A program made the translations under genes and the position numbers. From Lepidostoma basale (lineage: Eukaryota; Arthropoda; Insecta; Trichoptera; Lepidostomatidae), in assembly GCA_022606425.2 (NCBI GenBank), contig JAHDVF020000851.1, forward strand, positions 1 through 64,000: a stretch of 64,000 nt of DNA. Direction: 5' to 3'. Every line of letters begins with the position of its first letter. The first letter of the stretch is position 1. The notes under the pieces were generated by a model that was given only the letters and a program-made list of their open reading frames with translations, searched no databases and was not told the DNA's origin. Positions 43,493 to 57,934 of this stretch are shown here, piece by piece.

Positions 43493-44000
43493 TGTTAGGC
43501 TCGTTAGCACTGTCGACCACAGTCAGACTGTAAGAAAGATGAATGACTCCCGAGTAATAAAAGCCAATCATTCTTCAAGTAAAACGGAAAAATCTATCTA
43601 TCCCCATACACGAAAATTTCGACTTATCTTGATAAGGTTTCCGTGATTCCCTTATCACTAAGCGAATGTGGAGAAGCTCCAAACAGGTCGCAGCCGATTA
43701 TCCTTACCAATTGTGTAGAAATTCTTTGAGAAAGAATGACGCCTGAACAAAATAAAGAACTATATAAAAGCTGCTTAATGCTTACATCTAGTCTCAATAG
43801 ATGGCGTTAGTGTAGATTGAATTAAAATATGTGAAATGTTTCTCAACATGGTAGTGTAGTGATGCCCTCTCGTAGACCTTAGTTATTCCCGAACACCATT
43901 CAGACAATAAATGCACTAGCTTCAGAACTGACGTGTCTTTAATATCACTCCCGTGATAGTGTTTCCCAAACACACATAGTATACCTAACGTATACCTAAA
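43493..44000 (+). mobile_element. Putative LTR with primer-binding-like sequence
   Basis: The segment starts TGTTAGGCTCGTTAGC. It contains a TATA-like ctatataaaagctgc (~43760) and aataaa (~43908). It is followed directly by gtggtgaccccgacgtgatc, which resembles the tRNA primer-binding region after BEL/Pao or gypsy LTRs. No gag or pol follows, so it would be a solo or 5' LTR relic. The right boundary is uncertain. Confidence 0.4.
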
Positions 44001-44284
44001 GTGGTGACCCCGACGTGATCTAAGAGTTGGGTAAGATCTATAAGGAATGTTGTATTACATAAAGCGATCGCTTAACCCAAACCATGACAGGTCATAAGTC
44101 CTGTAATATTATATAAAACTCAATTTGAAAATTGTATAAGCCTTATACATAGTAAGCAAGACAAATCTATATCTAAAAAAAATAACTGTCAACCAATCCC
44201 CGGCGACTAACTAGCCTAAGTAAGCTTACTGAATTAAGTTGCTATATGTGGAGATAGGACTTATTTGTTATTTCCCGTATGGCA

Positions 44285-44560
44285 TGTAATGATTGTTATG
44301 AATAGAATAATAAATGTATTACTAAGATGGTTTGGCTGTGACGAAAATAATGGTGAATAAAGAATACACCAATAATGTGAACGGAATATGAAATGAAGAT
44401 CAAGGAAAATGTGGCACAACCAAATTATGTCTGCTGTGAAAAGCCTTATGTGCACTCACAATACACAGTACAGTAAGAATGTTAGGTTAGAGGTAGGTTA
44501 AGATAGAAGTATGTGGCAGTCCATCTTCTTTGTCTATCTCTTCAAAGAGATTGTTAAACA
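44285..44560 (+). mobile_element. LINE-A 3' tail, very decayed
   Basis: Landmarks in order: ctaagatggtttgg, aaaatgtggcacaaccaaat, agtatgtggcagtccatctt. Confidence 0.45.
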
Positions 44561-44596
44561 GTAAATAAATGTACAAATTTCATCTTTGTATAATAT

Positions 44597-44852
44597 ACTA
44601 GTTGTACCCAGCCACACATCGCTGTGGCTCAGTTTGGTTTAATTGAAAATGGTCCCAAATGATGAATCAATGTTCCCTATCTGTAACCACCGGCAAAAGA
44701 AGAGCATTGGATTTCATCCAAACTACTCTCAAAACCTTCCTGGGACAAAAAAGAACAGTGAAATTTTCCGCAAAATCAGTTTAGTAATTTTCGAGAAAAC
44801 CATGGACAGACACACAGACTGACAAACATGAATTTTTATATGAATAGATAAA
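44597..44852 (+). repeat. Interspersed repeat (actagttgtacccagcc type)
   Basis: tatactagttgtacccagcc to ggacagacacacagactgac and atgaatttttatatgaatag, a short non-coding repeat form common in insect genomes. A fragment of its start is at 26200. Confidence 0.55.
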
Positions 44853-45840
<988 letters not shown>

Positions 45841-47509
45841 AATTTTAAATAGATATATAACTATGTACTCATATATTACGGAAGAAAAATATTTTTTTAC
45901 ATATATAATAATATTTCTGAATTTCTTGGTGTTTTACCCTAAGTTTTTATAACAAAACTATAAACCATTTTATATATATATATATATTATACATAAAAAT
46001 GACAACAGCTGATAACCAAATTTATTATTGCTTACAATGATATATAATCCCCTAAAGCTAAAAACACATATTTTTGTAAATATGGAAGCAGTGACAGTAT
46101 AAATGAAACCAGCACATTACAATTTCCCAACAGATAGGAACAAGGTGGCCAACCCATTGGAGACGGCAAGACAAACGCAGTCCCACAGAACTGGTCTGGT
46201 ATGGAAGTTCAGATTCCTCACAAACAATGTAAATTATTATTACTCAATTTGGTATTAAATATATTATTTTTATCCATCAAAAATGTTTGCTAAAAAATAC
46301 ATCGGTTAATTCAGTCACTTTGTCTTTTAAAATGAAAACATAAAAATAGTCAAATCAACATTTTGAATTATCTTAAATCTATCACAACTTATGCAAAATA
46401 TATTGGGTGTATATAATATATATAAATATCTTATTTTGTACCTTATTTTACCATAGAACACACACGCACCTCGAAATATATTGCTTCCGATGAAAGTCAT
46501 TTTAACTAAAGTTTTAAATAACAATTGCTTTTTGTCTTATTATTGAAGTGCCCAGTTCCTCCAAAAATTATTATATTCACAATTTCCATGTGATTGTTTT
46601 ATACGCTAAATAATAGTTTCATACAATAAACTTAATATAAAAAGAAAATGTTTATATATAGGGAGTCAAATAAGTGACTATCATACCACAGTAACAAGTC
46701 CAAGAGATGGTAAATATTAATAACATAATTAATTAGAACAATTTACTAGTTTTAATATTTAACCTAAAGTATCTCCTGGATGAGTAAACATGGTGATATA
46801 TTTACAGAACTACAATGTAGTTAACATAAAATAAAATACTATATTCATATCTGCATAAGATGTAACAAAGTAAATAAATTCGCTTCTATAATTAAATAGA
46901 TATAAATAAAAGGGTCAAACTAAGACGCCACATGGAAGATATAAACCAATGTAATAATAGCGTAAAAAATTAAAACTGTATAAAAAATTCTATGTAATCG
47001 TTTAAATAGTGACTCTTTTTTTTAATCACAATAAAAGTAATTATACAATACATAAAAACAAAATTATACCATGTGACTTTTTCATAGTTGACCCAAAATT
47101 TTATGACAACTTAACAAATTATATGGCAAGTGAAAAATGATTACAATTTTTTTTTAACTAGGACATTTCATTAACTTGTCCTTTACTGTAAAAACAAGTT
47201 AAGTACACGCGTTATTGTGGTGTGTAATTAATACACGTTTAAAAACGGGCAATATAAAACAGTACATATGTTAACTATGACAAATTAAAACGTTTAAAAT
47301 GTTCCATTTCCGTTGGAACTTCCGAATAAAAAGTATACAGAAACACTCTTCTGTTAAAATGCAGTGAATTTTGAACAAAAATTTTTGTCGCTTTGCAGTG
47401 GACAAGCTTTATCCTTTTTACCGATTTGAATAAATCTACTTGATGTACTGTATTGAATATCTGGTTCGTATAAAAAATATATGAAGCTTGGTTATTCGGC
47501 ATTGATCTA
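45841..47509. other. AT-rich, no gene seen
   Basis: A short GC-richer patch at 46100-46220 (aacaaggtggccaacccatt) has no recognised product. The open frame at 47275-47502 is unassigned. Confidence 0.35.
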
Positions 47510-47838
47510 TTTCTTCTTGACGTTGCTGAGATGAATGTGCTGCTTCTCTTCTTCGCACTTCTACTCGTAAGATTTTAAGTCTTTCTTCCCGCTGATTAGC
47601 CAGTTCTTCTGCTCGCCTCTGAATAGTTCTGACTCTAACACAATCATTATTGCCTAAACGTTCTTGATTAGTGCAGTTTGATATTCTCTGACATTCTGCG
47701 TTTGCGTGTCAAGTACAGCGGCCTATTTTGGAAATGAAGGAGGCATCACATAAACGGCGATCAACTTGTAAATTTTTTATTGATCTTTGTTGGTTTTGTA
47801 AAGTTACGAACTGCCATTCAGTCAATTTAAAAGGCATA
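47510..47838 (-). pseudogene. Decayed Arg/Glu-rich ORF, probably transposon-derived
   Basis: On the minus strand, broken frames read MPFKLTEWQFVTLQNQQRS, ANAECQRISNCTNQERLGNN and RRAEELANQREERLKILRVE. The R/E-rich repeats (ERL..R...RR) resemble proteins that precede helicase or transposase ORFs in insect elements. Exact family unknown. Confidence 0.35.
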
Positions 47839-48052
47839 GAGAAAACAAATGAGCGAAAATAGTAATGTCATTTGTCAGATATAATTCGATTTTTAAATCC
47901 GAACTACTGCTAAAATGATATTTGTTTATAAAAATTTTAAATATTTTTATAAAAATATTTCAATATATTATAAAATTATATTTTCATACAATTTTTTTTT
48001 AATCAATCCACCGATAACTTTCCGAGATTTGCGCGCAGAAACATACGGAACC

Positions 48053-49636
<1,584 letters not shown>

Positions 49637-50100
49637 ATATATAGATATTCAGGTTATTAAATACAATATATACTAACTACACAGCACCAGTAAGCGAAGG
49701 TTAACTTAGTTTACTAATAATGATATTTAAAAAAATATTTAATTGAAAATATTTGAATAGTTTAAAATATGTAATGTGACATTTAAAACTTACAATATCA
49801 AACACATTTAAAATACAATATTTTTTTTGTCTTGAGATTAAAACGTGAAAAACACTTATCTCACAAATATGATGTTAGAGTACTTCATTAATGTAATTAA
49901 AAAAGAGTTCAAAATATTTTTATTTCTAAATTTCTAAATTGGAGTTATTAAATATATAATGACGATTATCTACGCATTGAAGAAATTGGGGCGGAATTCT
50001 TGATAGAGAAAAAATTAGGGTTGAATTCCCAAATGAAGTGAAGGCAAAATAAAAGATTATGAAACTCTATTAAAAACAAATAGAGTTTCATTAATAAATT
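49637..50100. other. TMEM208 3' flank
   Basis: AT-rich. A minus-strand AATAAA at ~49919-49924 lies ~180 bp after the stop codon and is a plausible poly(A) signal. A 12-bp hairpin in the 3' UTR at 50060-50090 (tgaaactctatt / aatagagtttca) is also present. Confidence 0.4.
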
Positions 50101-50320
50101 TTAATTCTTTTGCATTCTCTTTTTTTCCATTTTCTTTTGCTTCTTCTCGTCCATATCTTGTTGGTGTGGTCCTTCCTGGAAGAACCACGGTGCCAGCACA
50201 GACTTCCAGAGCATGAAAACTGCTCGGAGGGGAGCCAATAACATGAGTAGCCAGAAGTAGTTAGTGGTCAGGGAGAGGAGCTGAGTTCCTGATGTGAGGA
50301 TGATCAGGTCTTTAACGTGT
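50101..50320 (-). CDS. Tmem208: TMEM208, exon 4 (C-terminus)
   Basis: A 220-nt terminal exon with acceptor ttttttctag. Its first base completes the Glu codon begun in exon 3. It reads HVKDLIILTSGTQLLSLTTN, YFWLLMLLAPLRAVFMLW, KSVLAPWFFQEG, then a Lys-rich tail ending MEKKRMQKN and TAA. Residues 102-173 of the protein. The hydrophobic stretch ~106-142 is the last membrane hairpin. LAPWF followed by a charged tail is typical of TMEM208. Confidence 0.95.
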
Positions 50321-50351
50321 CTAGAAAAAAGAAAAACCATTATAATACATA

Positions 50352-50896
50352 CAAGGTCTGTTCAAAAAGTATCCAACTTTCATTCATAAAAACAACATTT
50401 ATTGAGATACAATTAAATGACACTAATCCCCTTCAAAGTAGTCCCTTTCAGCTGCTACACACTTTTCTCAACGGTTCTGCCACTGCTGGAAGCAACGCCG
50501 GAAAGACTTTTGGTTGGCGCGCAGGTGGTCCGTCGCAATGTTCCTGATGTCTCCCCTGGTCTGAAATCTGGTCCCTTTCAAAGGCATTTTCAGCTAAGGA
50601 AAAAGCCAGAAATCACAGGGAGCGAGGTCAGGTGAGTAAGGAGGTTGACGATCCACAAGTGTGTTATGTTTGGCTAAGAAACTCCGTATCATGTGTGAAG
50701 AATGAGCGGGTGCATTATACAGTTGCCAACCGTCATTTGCCCACAGGTCTGGCCGTTTGCGTCTCATTGCATCACAGGTGACGCAGAACCTCTCGGTAGT
50801 AGTCCTTGGTGACAGTAGTGCCGTGTGGAGCTTACTCGTGATGAACCACGCCACTGGAGTCAAAAATGACAGTCAGAACTTTTTGAACAGACCTCG
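50352..50896 (-). mobile_element. Deleted mariner in TMEM208 intron 3
   Basis: TIRs caaggtctgttcaaaaagt and, inverted, cgaggtctgttcaaaaagt, flanked by TA on both sides (50350-51, 50897-98). The minus-strand frame 50863-50597 keeps the transposase region with NAPAHSS and PPYSPDLAPCDFWLFP. At 545 bp it is well under the ~1.3 kb of a full element, so it is non-autonomous. Confidence 0.9.
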
Positions 50897-51253
50897 TACA
50901 TATATAAGAAGTTTATGGAGTTATTTTTAATTATAAAGATAAAATATTATGGTAATCTATAACAGCATAAAATATTGAAATAATTTTAAAACTAAATGCA
51001 AACAAGTATAAAGATAAAAGATACACTAAATCAGATAATTCTGTTGATACTGTAGCTATTCCCTTTGATAAATAGAGATTATTGTTACTTAATACTAACA
51101 CACTTAAAGGTAATGTTTTATCAATACTAATAATCTTTATGGTAATATTTTATCAAAAAGACAACAAACCAACCTATCACTAAAAATAAATTAACATTAA
51201 TTCCTATAGAGTTCAAAAAATACAATGTATATTTATCAGCGTACATTTCTTGA

Positions 51254-51468
51254 CGAGCTTCATGGCAAAGTAGCAAGAGCTCTGACTGCCATATCGAAGG
51301 TCCCGGGTTTGATCCAGTGTGATTGTCACACTATCTTTGGTCTGGTATAGAATACACATGACAATAAAATGAAAATAGATTAGCTACCTATCACATGTCA
51401 TGAGAATCAATATAATAGCTATAAACAAATGGTATACTGTAATTGGGTTCAAACGACCTGTTACATTG
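51254..51468 (+). mobile_element. SINE-B copy, short form
   Basis: gcttcatggcaaagtagcaa (A box), gggtttgatcc (B box), tgattgtcacactatctttg, gggttcaaacgacctgtta. Confidence 0.75.
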
Positions 51469-51719
51469 CGAGTTTGAATAAATATAACATTTCGTTAATC
51501 ATTATTTTTATCCTAAAATTTTCCCATTCTTGCTATGGGAAATTTGCTAACGCAAGACGGGGTCATAAAAATTATCATCTTTGCTAGATATATTTCATAA
51601 TCTGTATTGATAAACAATAAAAAAAATGATTTTTTTTAATGTATTGGAAACAATTCCTCTTTCAAGAATCCCACAATGTTTTGCTACAAAGGTAGTACAT
51701 TATTTGTTCTGTGTTATCC

Positions 51720-52320
51720 TCTTTCTATACAAATATTTACTTGGCATTCACAATGGTGACAGGTGACAGGGTCTACAGGTCTTCTTGGATCCGCCTTTGG
51801 AGATTTTACACTGCAAAAGGATTTTAGGTTGATCGACTTAGAGCTTGGCCTCATCGTTCTAACTTCGCATTAGTGTCACTTCCTCTTTCTTCCCCGTGTC
51901 AACGGTAGTGAGTGTTAATATATTTTGCCCCAGAAGTACGCCAGCCACACTGCGCTTCTGGATGCTTAAGCCAGGTCCTCAGCGGTGCAGTTGACCGGGC
52001 AGCTCAAGCAACATGTTATATAGAGCATTGATTACTCCGCGCTGCATATACAGCGTGTTACTTCGCCATGAAGTATCCTCCATTGCTAAGTTGTCCCTGG
52101 ATCTGCCAACGTGTGTATGTAGTCGGGTCAGGGTCTTCCAGGTCCACGATGCCAGCTCTTGTCCGGCAGTTAAGACCTCCTTGTGTTCCAACCGGTTGAG
52201 GTGCACAACAATGTCCTTCTTAGGTATGAGCTTAATAAGGCTCTAGAGCTTTATCCTCTGCATTCGAGGCAACAGGTCGGACCGTCCAGCAGCTTACAGC
52301 TGTAGTATAGTATCCACTTT
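51720..52320 (-). pseudogene. Unidentified coding-like segment in TMEM208 intron 3
   Basis: GC-richer than its surroundings. On the minus strand the frame 52206-51979 reads HLNRLEHKEVLTAGQELASW, RLHTHVGRSRDNLAMEDTSW, INALYNMLLELPGQLHR, with further broken frames either side. No family recognised. It may be a transposon ORF or processed pseudogene. Confidence 0.3.
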
Positions 52321-52457
52321 TAGAATTAGGAGTTTACATGGTGCCCTTTTCTAAATATTTTTTTCATAAACTCCGCCTTGTTACATAAATAATATATTTT
52401 CAAAAAAGAATAGAACAAAACTACTCTTCAAAAAAATATGTATATAATATATCTTAC

Positions 52458-52594
52458 TCGGAAATTCCACCTTCCATGTTCAGATCACTGCCACTGTCTA
52501 GGAGTTGGCCAGTTTCAGAGATAGTAGTTTTGGCTGCATAGCGTAGGAGGTTGAAGCAGACTAGGTGGATGGCTGTTGCCAATATTAGTAAACT
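52458..52594 (-). CDS. Tmem208: TMEM208, exon 3
   Basis: A 137-nt exon; acceptor ttattgtttcag, donor GTAAGA. Codes SLLILATAIHLVCFNLLRYA, AKTTISETGQLLDSGSDLNM, EGGIS and a split Glu (residues 56-101). The run LLD.G.DLNME.G..EH is the family signature loop. Both splice phases fit exons 2 and 4. Confidence 0.95.
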
Positions 52595-53179
52595 CTGAAA
52601 CAATAATAAAATAAAAATTATTTTGATAATCATATTTTATTTTGTTATTATAGAGTAGGCTGTAAAATTTATGATTTATTACAAACATTTCTATATATAA
52701 GAGCTCTATGTTAGTTAGTATTTAGAAGGCACTCTGCTTAGTTAAAATTCACACTTAAATAGTTTTACAATTTTACTTTTAATAGTTGAACAAACTTAAG
52801 GCGTTAACACTGTGAAAGACCTTAAATTATAAAATAATTTATGAATGTTTTTTCCATTCAATAGTGAAAAAACTGTGTTTCAATTAATATTTATCCACTA
52901 ACGTTACATATAATTCGGAACATGTTTCAAGTGTATTTTTTCATCATGGATTGGTAAATATCATTCTTCCGATGTAGAAATCAAAGATTTTAAAACATGG
53001 TGAAATAAATCAATTAAATCAGTAGAGCAAATAGTGATAAAAAATATATATATCATTATTATGGAACCCCGATACATATTCGTATTTTTGGTTATTAAAA
53101 AATAAATTACACCAAAGAGCAGTGTATACATAGGTCTAAAAATACATATTTTAGCCAATAAATTTAAAACTTTAAATTC
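52595..53179. other. TMEM208 intron 2, AT-rich part
   Basis: No repeat recognised in this part. Confidence 0.4.
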
Positions 53180-53480
53180 ATTCATAATATTTGTTATAAC
53201 AAAAGCATAAATGTTCCAAGATAAATCTTTATAACATCTGTCAAAACTGACCATATTTGTAAACAATTTTATATTTTAAATATCTATATAATATCACCGA
53301 GGAAGGGCTGGGTGGTCCGAAACATGTTTGATATTTAATTTTAATTTGTTTAAAAAGTGAGTGTTGTATACAAAGTATATAAAAATAAAAAATATATATA
53401 AAACATCTACAACACAAAGTATGGCGAACATAGAAGAAAATAAAAAATATATATTAAATGATTGTTTAGTAAAGTGAAAT
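53180..53480 (+). mobile_element. Penelope-like terminal repeat copy
   Basis: Shares ttataacaaaagcataaatg, the hammerhead-like block and acaacacaaagtatggcg with the remnants at 1605 and 19100. No ORF. Confidence 0.6.
53298..53327 (+). ncRNA. Degenerate hammerhead-like motif
   Basis: CCGAGGA, extra A, weak stem II, then GTCCGAAACATGTT. Flanking aatatca and tgatatt can pair as stem I. Core bases are mutated, so it is likely inactive. Confidence 0.35.
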
Positions 53481-54839
53481 TCTGAAATGATTAGTTCCCA
53501 CAATCCCCGTATAAATTTAATTGTATAAAAATTTGTGAGATGAAAGTAGCTTAATATTGCAAGTGTAAATACAATGCAAATTTAATGGACACAGTCTGGG
53601 TACACTTGATTGCATAACAAGAGAACCATTAAAATCACAATCCAAAGACCAGGATGGAAAATTTTGTTCGTTTAACCCTTATATATTCTCCCCTTGTTTA
53701 ACGTGTAATATCCCGTAAATTTACTACGATGGACCAAAAGCTAAAATGTGTATTATATACTATTATGTATTCTCTGTGATTTAGAGTTACACTTTCATCC
53801 TTTCTGAACAAAGGTTTAATTTAAAAAAAAATTGTATTGCGTGTCCCATACGGATCACGGCTCGCGGCCAATCATCACACACACAGTTGCATAACCGCAG
53901 AGCTACGAAGTTTTGATTTCTCGTACTGTGTCGGAATCTTTGATTTTGAGTGTGTGTTTATTTGGGTGACTCTTATATCATTAGTAGTTTTCAACGGCGC
54001 GATGTTTTGGTTTCATTTATAAACAACATTTTCAATGTAATTATTTTTATTTGTTTTCTTAAATTCAAAATGAAACAAATAAAAGTCGGATATTTTATAA
54101 AAAATAAATTTAAAACATTTGAGTACAAAAAACAATTTATTTGATATTTTTATGTATTTTGTGTGAAAAGTAATTAATTGTTTACAAGAGCGTTTCGATG
54201 TTTCAAATTCTTGCCGGCCTTTAAGGGTTAACAAGTATGAACAGCTTTTCAATGGAAACAATTAGTCTACATGTTATAAGGATTCCCTTTGCGATAATGA
54301 AATTGAAAACAATTCTTCTCCCACACCCTTTAACCTCGGTTAATACTATACAAAGTGGTAATTGAATGGTTTCACAAATAACAAGTAATTGAGCACATTA
54401 AAAATTATTTTAGTACACTCAAGTATTTTTTTTGCTTTGTTTTCAAACAACAGTCTGATGAAAATAACGAATATTGTATTTTGAAATGAAATTTCCAAAT
54501 AAAATAAAAATTCAACAACATGGGACGAAAACAACACATAAAAATTCAATGGATTTCTAACACTTAAAACGTGTCCACATTTCTACGAACTTCTGACCAG
54601 TCACTCATATGTGCTTATATTTAATAATTAAAAAGTGATGAACAATATTAATTAAAATACAATGAAAAAAAAAATAGAATTTATTTATTGACTTTTCATT
54701 ATTACCGTTTTATAATGATTTTCTATACAATACTTTATTTTTATTTTTCCTAATAACATTAAAATCCTTTCGGATTTGCTGGGACTTTTTCAAGTATTAT
54801 TTTTCATATTTGAGTTACTTATTAATTGTTTCTTACAAT
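53481..54839. other. TMEM208 intron 2, no gene seen
   Basis: AT-rich. A short GC-richer patch at 53838-53910 is not recognised. Open frames at 53837-54144 and 54013-54549 are unassigned. Confidence 0.35.
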
Positions 54840-56100
54840 TATATAAATGCTCATATTGAATATCGGTGAAAATGTCTGTTTTCTAGAATTATTATTATAT
54901 TTTATAGGAATACATGTCTCACCTTGTTAAAGCATTATCAAATATCTTAGCAAAACAGAACATGTCATTCCTGTAAAATATTAGGTACTTGAATAAGTAT
55001 TGGCCGTTCGTTTTTTTTGACATTATTTGAATATGAAGATACAAATTAATTTCATTTAAAGTATGCTACATCTGAAGCTTCAAACTTTGCCCATCTTTCG
55101 GGTAAGGATCGAAGTTCTTGAGGAAAAAATCCTTGATCCTCTAAAGCGATCCATTCATTGATATCATCGTAAGAAGTGAAGCAGGTACCTGTATGTGTCA
55201 TGTCTATTCTCCCATTCTGGTCATTTTTGCTGAATGGGTTTGGTTCAAACATGTCTTTCCCATTTTACATTTGTAGACCACCCCCTTTTGATCTCACCAG
55301 ATACACAGCATAATCTTCGGACTATGAACATTGCGCCTTGCCGTTGATGGACCAGGTGAACCTTTCGGTATCCATCCTTTTATACGTTTATCATAGTGAA
55401 TCTAGTTTTCACCCCCTGTGATGATACGATACAAAAAACCATTTCATTGTTGTCGTTGAAGTAGCATCTCACAGGTGACTAGGCAGCTTCCAACATCCCT
55501 ATCTTTCAGCTCATGTGGCAGCCAATTGCCAGCCTTTTGGACCATTTCCATCGCATGTAGGCATTTGCTAACAGTCAACGGAACAACACCCGACACTTCA
55601 GACAATTCTACAAGGGTGTGGGAACAATCCTCATAGAATGTTGCCTTCAATTCCGTGTTGTTAAATTTTGTGGGGGCACCACCGGGTTCTTTGTCGTACA
55701 TATCAAAATCTCCAGCTCTGAAGCATTTGAATCATAAACCACTCTGAGCAAACACTACGTTTTTGCCACACCTTTATTCAATCAAAAGTAGTACACTTCG
55801 TGCAAATGGGACTTTTTTCGCACAAATTTGAACATTTTCAATGCTATCAAAACAATGTGTTTATATTTTAAATAAATGTGTTATGTACTGTTTGACAGCT
55901 GACATATAAACCCATAAACATATGTAATTGCCAGAGGCAAAATAATCAAATGGATAATGCAGTGCTGTCTGATAGAAAATGGCCAAGACTTCCTTATCAA
56001 GTACCTAATATAATAATAATTTTAAAAACAAAAGGTGTTTTAATTCATAATAATCATTCAATATGGATTTTTAAAATATTGTTCAAGCAAGGTTGAATAG
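54840..56100. mobile_element. Foldback family X split by a mariner
   Basis: Left arm 54840-54980 (gaaaatgtctgttttctaga; gaatacatgtctcaccttgt). Right remnant after 56009 (ttcaatatggatttttaaaa, attgttcaagcaagg). The mariner 54981-56008 sits inside its right arm, giving the order of insertion. Confidence 0.65.
54981..56008 (-). mobile_element. Mariner with TIRs in TMEM208 intron 2
   Basis: TIRs begin ttaggtacttg at both ends (ttaggtacttgaataagtat; inverted ttaggtacttgataaggaag), flanked by TA at 54979-80 and 56009-10. Minus-strand pieces: 55701-55447 has the helix-turn-helix region (TLVELSEVSGVVPLTVSKCL, GNWLPHELKDRDV, CEMLLQRQQ). A broken middle follows (a GDEKW-like site is mutated to TGGEN). 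The frame 55252-55055 has the C-terminus (ELRSLPERWAKFEASDVAYF). 1,028 bp, internally deleted and dead. Confidence 0.9.
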
Positions 56101-56225
56101 TTTTTTTTATATAATTTTTGGTAGAATATATCTAGCAACTAAAAGAGAGTTGAGTGTACTTAAAAAGAAGAAAAAAAAAGTATTATATACCAAAAATTAC
56201 TACCCAATAATTTTGAATTATTTTA

Positions 56226-56447
<222 letters not shown>

Positions 56448-57627
56448 CTAAAAGAAAACAAAAAATAATGAGAAGAATAAAACACAATAAGGGAAAAATT
56501 ACAGCTACCAGCGAAGCTGAAAACGCCAGATATTAGAGATAAAACAAAATTTAATTTAAATATAACACACAAACTAATGGTTTTGGAATTTGGAGTTTTA
56601 ACCATCGAGCGAATGAATTTAATTTTTTAATTTCACCAAATGACAGATTCATGGAAATACTTTCAGACAAATTAAAAAATAATAGTCATATTGGACAAAA
56701 AAAATTTTTTTCGCACATCTACAGAACTTAGTTGATTGTCATCTATCTAAATATAAAAATAGAATTCAAACAAGTCAACAAAATTCTTGGAGATTTGGAA
56801 AGGAACAGAAGTTGTAGGGTAGGGGTTAGTGGAAATAAATTAAATACTTGAAGTAAATAAGTCGCCAATACGCATATGACACTATGAATAGAGTGAAAAT
56901 ATGAACAAAAACAAAGTTGTTCAGAGGAGAAGGGTTTTATGAATAAGTATTGAGAATGATAAGCCAGACAAATAAATACTAATATAATCTATATTTATAC
57001 ACTATGAAGGATTTCCCCAATAATAATTATATGAATAAATACATACATTAAATATAAAACCCAATGGAAAATGCAAAAAGTTAATTTTAGAATATTTAAA
57101 AATACATCTGACAATAATTTAATTTTATGTTCAAAGAATAAAATAAAAATTCTTATTTAAAAAAATTAAATCCAAATTATTTACGGTGAAAAAGTAAACA
57201 TATCTGATCAAAAAATAAATAGAACATTCTATTAAAATATACACAACACATAATTTACACTTTGTATGTAGTTTTAAAAAAAGTTTCTTAATAAAACGCG
57301 TTAATTTTTTTTAATACAGGTGTAAATATTATCGCATTTCAAAATACAGGTGACAATCTAACAAAGTTTAAATTTATCAGAATTATAGGTTTTAAAATGA
57401 TAATTTCCAAAATAAGATTATACACGAAGTAAAAGTGTACATTTTCGAAAATATTTTTCGCGGCACGGCTCTATCTATTTGTTAAAATAATACAGAAATT
57501 CTCGTTTGAACAACACATATTTATATAACATTAAAAAATGTGAATCGGCAAATAACTTAATTAAATTACGCTTTATGAAATCAAATCGAAGTAAATTAAT
57601 AATCTAGACGCTTTTCAATATACTTAC

Positions 57628-57633
57628 TGCCAT
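57628..57633 (-). CDS. Tmem208: TMEM208, exon 1 (start codon)
   Basis: ATG-GCA followed by GTAAGTA gives Met-Ala. It joins exon 2 in phase to [12 protein letters not shown], as in other members. TMEM208 is the animal counterpart of yeast Snd2, an ER membrane protein of the SRP-independent targeting route, also linked to autophagy and ER stress. The assembled coding sequence (exons at 57633, 56447, 52594 and 50320) is 522 nt and gives 173 aa, the usual family length. Introns are 1.2, 3.7 and 2.1 kb. No start upstream is needed. Confidence 0.88.
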
Positions 57634-57934
57634 GTTTTAATAAACAGATGCTTAACAAACTTCCAAAGTAGATAAAAAAAAATAGTTTCTAAGTAGAGAA
57701 GTGACACGCGAATCAAATGAGCTAACGGATAAATGACCATAAATGACAGATCACAAATTACAGGCAATAACCATAGAGAAGTTATGGATTTAAGTCATAA
57801 ACAATTTTGATTAATAAATCTTCATTAGGTACCTAATTTCGTTTCGGAACTTATCCTGGTAGTATTTTTTTTAATTCCACAAAATAAACATAATTTAATA
57901 ATGAATCATAGATTAAGGAATTACAATATATTTT
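57634..57934. promoter_or_regulatory. TMEM208 5' region
   Basis: Presumed promoter and 5' UTR of TMEM208 by position only; no TATA box or initiator could be assigned. Confidence 0.3.
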
